From positions 1-46,273 of the forward strand of contig CANJVU010000018.1 of the NCBI GenBank assembly GCA_947478525.1: 46,273 bases of DNA. Reading direction: 5' to 3'. The stretch comes from Thiotrichales bacterium. GTDB lineage: Bacteria > Pseudomonadota > Gammaproteobacteria > Francisellales > CACEW01. A program made the translations under genes and the position numbers. Below, piece by piece: positions 43,733 to 46,273 of the stretch (positions are counted from its first letter, which is position 1; the number at the start of each line of letters is the position of its first letter). Below the pieces are notes generated by a model. It ran no database searches and was not told where the DNA came from. It was given only the letters and a program-made list of their open reading frames with translations.

Positions 43733-44920
43733 ATGGCTCATCTGCTGAGAAAAGGCATCGTCAGTGCCGTCGCAATCTTATCCCCCAGCGCCATTGCCTT
43801 GGCCATTGCGATGGATATTTACGTGCCTGCCGTGCCCAAATTGGTGCAAATTTTCAATACCGACGAATTGCATCTTGAACTCACCCTGGTACTGTTTATG
43901 GTGTTTAGCGGCTTGGCGCAATTGATTATTGGACCGCTGTCCGATCAGTTTGGCCGGATCCGCGTGTTGTTGATCAGCATTGCTTTATTTACCTTTGGCT
44001 CATTTTTATGTGCGCTGGCCGACAACATTACCATGCTGATTTTATTTCGCATCCTGCAAGCCATCGGTTCGTGCGGCATGATGGTCACCGTCAACGCCAT
44101 TGTGCGCGATGTATTTTCTGGCGTCAAAAGCGCCAAAGTCTACAGCTATATCAATGGCATCATTGCCTTTTCACCGTTACTGGCACCGGCGGTAGGCAGT
44201 TTTATTGACCTCCATTTCGGCTGGCGCTGGATTTTCGTATTTGCCGGTGCACTCGGGATATTGAACTTTATCCTGGCATTGACCATGGACGAAACGCTGT
44301 CGAAACGCAATCGCCAACCCTTCAGCTGGGGCATTTTTGGCCGCTACGCGCAGGTATTAGGTAATCGCCAGTTTGTATTGTACGCGCTCAGCGCGACTTT
44401 TGGATTATCCTATCTGTTCACCTTTTTTGCCATTTCCTCGTTTATTCTGATGCAATTACTGCACGTCCCCGAAGCCAAATTTGGCCTGTATTTTGCCTTT
44501 ATGGGCGCCTCGTTTTTTGTCGGCAGCTTGATCAGCGGCCAGGTGGTCGGCAAGCTTGGGGTTTATCGCACGGTAATGATGGGCAATGCCATCGCGCTGT
44601 TGGGCGGCATTATTATGGTTACTTGGTTCGAGCTTTATGGACTCAGTGTCGCTGGCTTTGTGATTCCAATGTTGCCCATTGGCATTGGCGGAACCATCTG
44701 CATGGGCTCGGGCGCATCGGGCGCGATGGAGCCATTTTCAGCATTCCCTGGGGCTGCGTCAGCAACCATGGGCTGTATGGAGTTTTTATTGTCCGCCATT
44801 ATTGGCGCGATTGCTGCGGGTACAGAAGTCACTTCACCCTTGCCACTGGGTGTTGGCGCGGTGATCTTCAGCATGGGGTTATTGATTGCGTTTCCATTAT
44901 GCAATAGGAATAATACTTAA
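43733..44920 (+). CDS. MFS multidrug exporter, Bcr/CflA type
   Basis: A 395-residue inner-membrane proton antiporter with 12 predicted helices. The MFS motif A region GPLSDQFGRIRVLLISI is near residues 67-83, and the Bcr/CflA N-terminal MDIYVPAVPKL is present, as is motif C-like GSCGMMVTVNAIVRD. The substrate cannot be read from the sequence; drugs or metabolites are typical. Confidence 0.88.
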   Translation: MAHLLRKGIVSAVAILSPSAIALAIAMDIYVPAVPKLVQIFNTDELHLELTLVLFMVFSGLAQLIIGPLSDQFGRIRVLLISIALFTFGSFLCALADNITMLILFRILQAIGSCGMMVTVNAIVRDVFSGVKSAKVYSYINGIIAFSPLLAPAVGSFIDLHFGWRWIFVFAGALGILNFILALTMDETLSKRNRQPFSWGIFGRYAQVLGNRQFVLYALSATFGLSYLFTFFAISSFILMQLLHVPEAKFGLYFAFMGASFFVGSLISGQVVGKLGVYRTVMMGNAIALLGGIIMVTWFELYGLSVAGFVIPMLPIGIGGTICMGSGASGAMEPFSAFPGAASATMGCMEFLLSAIIGAIAAGTEVTSPLPLGVGAVIFSMGLLIAFPLCNRNNT

Positions 44921-44932
44921 AAAGGCTTTTCA

Positions 44933-44979
44933 AACTCCATTTTTTAGCATAAAATGGAGTTATCAACTCCATTTTTTAG
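44933..44979. repeat. Palindrome and half-site upstream of the last ATPase gene
   Basis: AACTCCATTTT (44933-44943) pairs with AAAATGGAGTT (44951-44961). The 15-bp AACTCCATTTTTTAG at 44933-44947 recurs at 44965-44979, ending 8 bp before the ATG. The sequence is unrelated to the palindromes of the other ATPase genes. Confidence 0.85.
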
Positions 44980-44987
44980 GTGTCATA

Positions 44988-46169
44988 ATGTACAAAAGAA
45001 GCCTCTCTCTTCCTCTTGACGTGAATAAAAGCTTTTTTCTTTTTGGCCCAAGAGGCGTTGGAAAAACCGCATGGCTTAAGCAACATCTCAATAATAACTT
45101 ATACTACGACTTATTGAATTCTGAGCTCTACACAACCTTGGCTGCCCATCCAGAACGTCTTGAAAACCTGATTCCTCCGAAATTTACCGGATGGATTGTC
45201 ATTGACGAGGTGCAAAAACTACCCATCTTACTCAACGAAGTTCATCGCCTGATTGAGGCGCAAGGATATCGCTTTATTTTAACGGGTTCCAGCGCTCGCA
45301 GTCTGCGCAAAAAAGGCGTTAACCTGCTTGCAGGTAGAGCGATAAACTATTATATGCATCCCCTCACAGCAGAAGAACTGGGAAAGGATTTTTCTCTTGA
45401 GCAGGCTTTACAATTTGGTTTATTACCCGCCACCCTTAAAGAACCCAATATTAAACGTTACCTCAGCAGCTACGTTCATAATTATGTGCGCGAGGAAGTA
45501 CAACAAGAAGGGTTGACGCGCAATATTGGCGATTTTACTCGTTTTTTGGAGACCATGAGCTTCTCTCAAGGCAATTTGATCAATATCACTGCAATTGGAC
45601 GAGATGCTGCCGTCCATCGCAAGGTGGTTGAGAACTATATTACTATTCTGGAGGATTTACTGTTAGGGTATCGCCTATATCCCTTCACTAAAAAAGCAAA
45701 GCGACATCTGGTGACACACCCTAAATTTTATTTTTTTGATGCTGGTATTTTCAATCAAATTCGCCCAAAAGGTCCATTAGACAGTCCAAATGAAATAGGT
45801 GGCGTTGCTTTAGAAACGTTATTTTTACAGCATTTACGCGCCGCCATTGATTACCAAGAAACTGGCGATCAACTCTATTTTTGGCGAACACCTGCAGGGC
45901 AAGAAGTCGATTTTATCGTCTATGGCGAAAAAGGATTACTGGCCTTTGAAGTTAAATCAACCACAAAACCCTGTTCAGCCGATTTTAAAAGCTTGAAAGC
46001 TTTCAAAGAAGACTATCCAATGGCCAAGTTATTTCTGGTTTACAGAGGAGCACGACGTGAATACCATGGTGACGTTGAAGTAATACCAATCACTGAAACC
46101 TTACAAAATTTATCTATTCTACTCAACTTGAGAGTGACAGCTTCGCCAATTAAATCTGCCTGCGAATAA
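44988..46169 (+). CDS. AAA_14 / DUF4143 ATPase with PD-(D/E)XK-like C-terminus
   Basis: A 393-residue COG1373-type protein. Walker A GPRGVGKT is at 20-27 and Walker B WIVIDE at 69-74, followed by the DUF4143 region. A nuclease-like motif has Asp308 (EVDF) and E321-x-K323 (FEVKS). I chose ATG 44988 (MYKRSL); the frame is open to 44886 but that would overlap the exporter gene. The last 13 residues lie inside the 147-bp terminal repeat, so the original C-terminus was probably replaced when the repeated element inserted. Function unknown. Confidence 0.85.
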   Translation: MYKRSLSLPLDVNKSFFLFGPRGVGKTAWLKQHLNNNLYYDLLNSELYTTLAAHPERLENLIPPKFTGWIVIDEVQKLPILLNEVHRLIEAQGYRFILTGSSARSLRKKGVNLLAGRAINYYMHPLTAEELGKDFSLEQALQFGLLPATLKEPNIKRYLSSYVHNYVREEVQQEGLTRNIGDFTRFLETMSFSQGNLINITAIGRDAAVHRKVVENYITILEDLLLGYRLYPFTKKAKRHLVTHPKFYFFDAGIFNQIRPKGPLDSPNEIGGVALETLFLQHLRAAIDYQETGDQLYFWRTPAGQEVDFIVYGEKGLLAFEVKSTTKPCSADFKSLKAFKEDYPMAKLFLVYRGARREYHGDVEVIPITETLQNLSILLNLRVTASPIKSACE

Positions 46170-46273
46170 TACAGCTTATCACGCCGCTTTCCTATAAAAT
46201 CGCCACTGACGAGAGAAATCGATTTTTTCGAGCAGGAATTTCTTGAAGTTTGGTTCACAAAAAGGATCTTCGA
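46127..46273. repeat. Right copy of the 147-bp terminal inverted repeat
   Basis: Exact reverse complement of 2-148. It begins inside the ATPase gene (third base of codon 380) and runs to the end of the window. Confidence 0.85.
46179..46273 (-). CDS. 3' end of the unidentified repeated gene, second copy
   Basis: The minus strand encodes the same C-terminus as 1-96 (…WRFYRKAA and stop at 46179). It is convergent with the ATPase gene, the stops being 10 bp apart. Probably the tail of a transposase or other repeated gene; not identified. Confidence 0.45.
   Translation of the reverse strand, partial: EDPFCEPNFKKFLLEKIDFSRQWRFYRKAA

Noticed and set aside
44886..44987. N-terminal extension of the last ATPase to 44886
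   Set aside because: It would overlap the exporter gene and run through the palindrome; the family N-terminus begins near MYKRSL at 44988.
1..46273. Complete linear replicon with terminal inverted repeats
   Set aside because: The repeats cut through genes at both ends, and the interior holds single-copy chromosomal genes without replication genes.

Overview
The window is a chromosomal segment of a gammaproteobacterium. It carries ordinary single-copy genes (ftsK, lolA, trpS, recG, secB, birA, glpK, sdaA, a QseB/QseC-like two-component pair, tRNA-Arg(CCG)) heavily interspersed with accessory DNA. Two very large proteins, one ending in a eukaryote-type OTU deubiquitinase domain, suggest a host-associated lifestyle, perhaps in or near the Legionellales. 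That placement is inference from content, not a phylogenetic result.

Left part (1-18 kb): a dispersed lasso-peptide (RiPP) gene cluster, all on the minus strand. It comprises a nucleotidyltransferase (16835-17983), an ABC exporter (15127-16830), an HPr-kinase-like peptide kinase (14261-15130), a PqqD/RRE protein B1 (12591-12878), an asparagine-synthetase-type cyclase C (394-2229) and a 37-residue precursor gene (189-302). The precursor has its own consensus promoter and ribosome binding site. Its predicted core is SIEGGNVSDGFVCGPSPS, with Thr at leader position -2, a Ser1-Asp9 ring and a C-terminal Ser suited to the kinase. This is the paeninodin-type arrangement, but no B2 leader peptidase is visible. 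The cluster is interrupted by P-loop ATPase genes, a DUF559 endonuclease gene between 87-bp perfect inverted repeats, and a 1571-residue protein of unknown function.

Middle (18-32 kb): ATPase, lolA and ftsK on the minus strand; then a response regulator, sensor kinase and L-serine dehydratase operon with 4-bp overlaps; then a 1388-residue protein with a PD-(D/E)XK-like motif and a C-terminal OTU protease domain, next to a retropepsin-like protease gene. Short diverged copies of the 3' ends of both flanking genes lie beside the giant gene and record a microhomology-type duplication.

Right part (32-46 kb): trpS, a HigBA-type toxin-antitoxin pair, recG, tRNA-Arg, birA without its DNA-binding domain, a DUF3800 protein, an AlaDH/PNT-family dehydrogenase, a DUF2975/XRE pair, another ATPase, secB, a DUF559-type repeat without its gene, glpK, an MFS exporter and a last ATPase.

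The most unusual feature is shared by all seven P-loop ATPase genes (six of them fused to PD-(D/E)XK-like domains, one to a winged helix). Each is immediately preceded by its own inverted repeat. The sequence differs between genes, except in one tandemly duplicated pair where gene and palindrome were copied together. At least one of these genes sits in the 3' end of a host gene, leaving a displaced copy of that end. They look like a class of small gene-plus-palindrome insertion units. The window itself ends in a 147-bp inverted repeat holding the end of an unidentified gene, probably a repeated element at which the assembly stopped.
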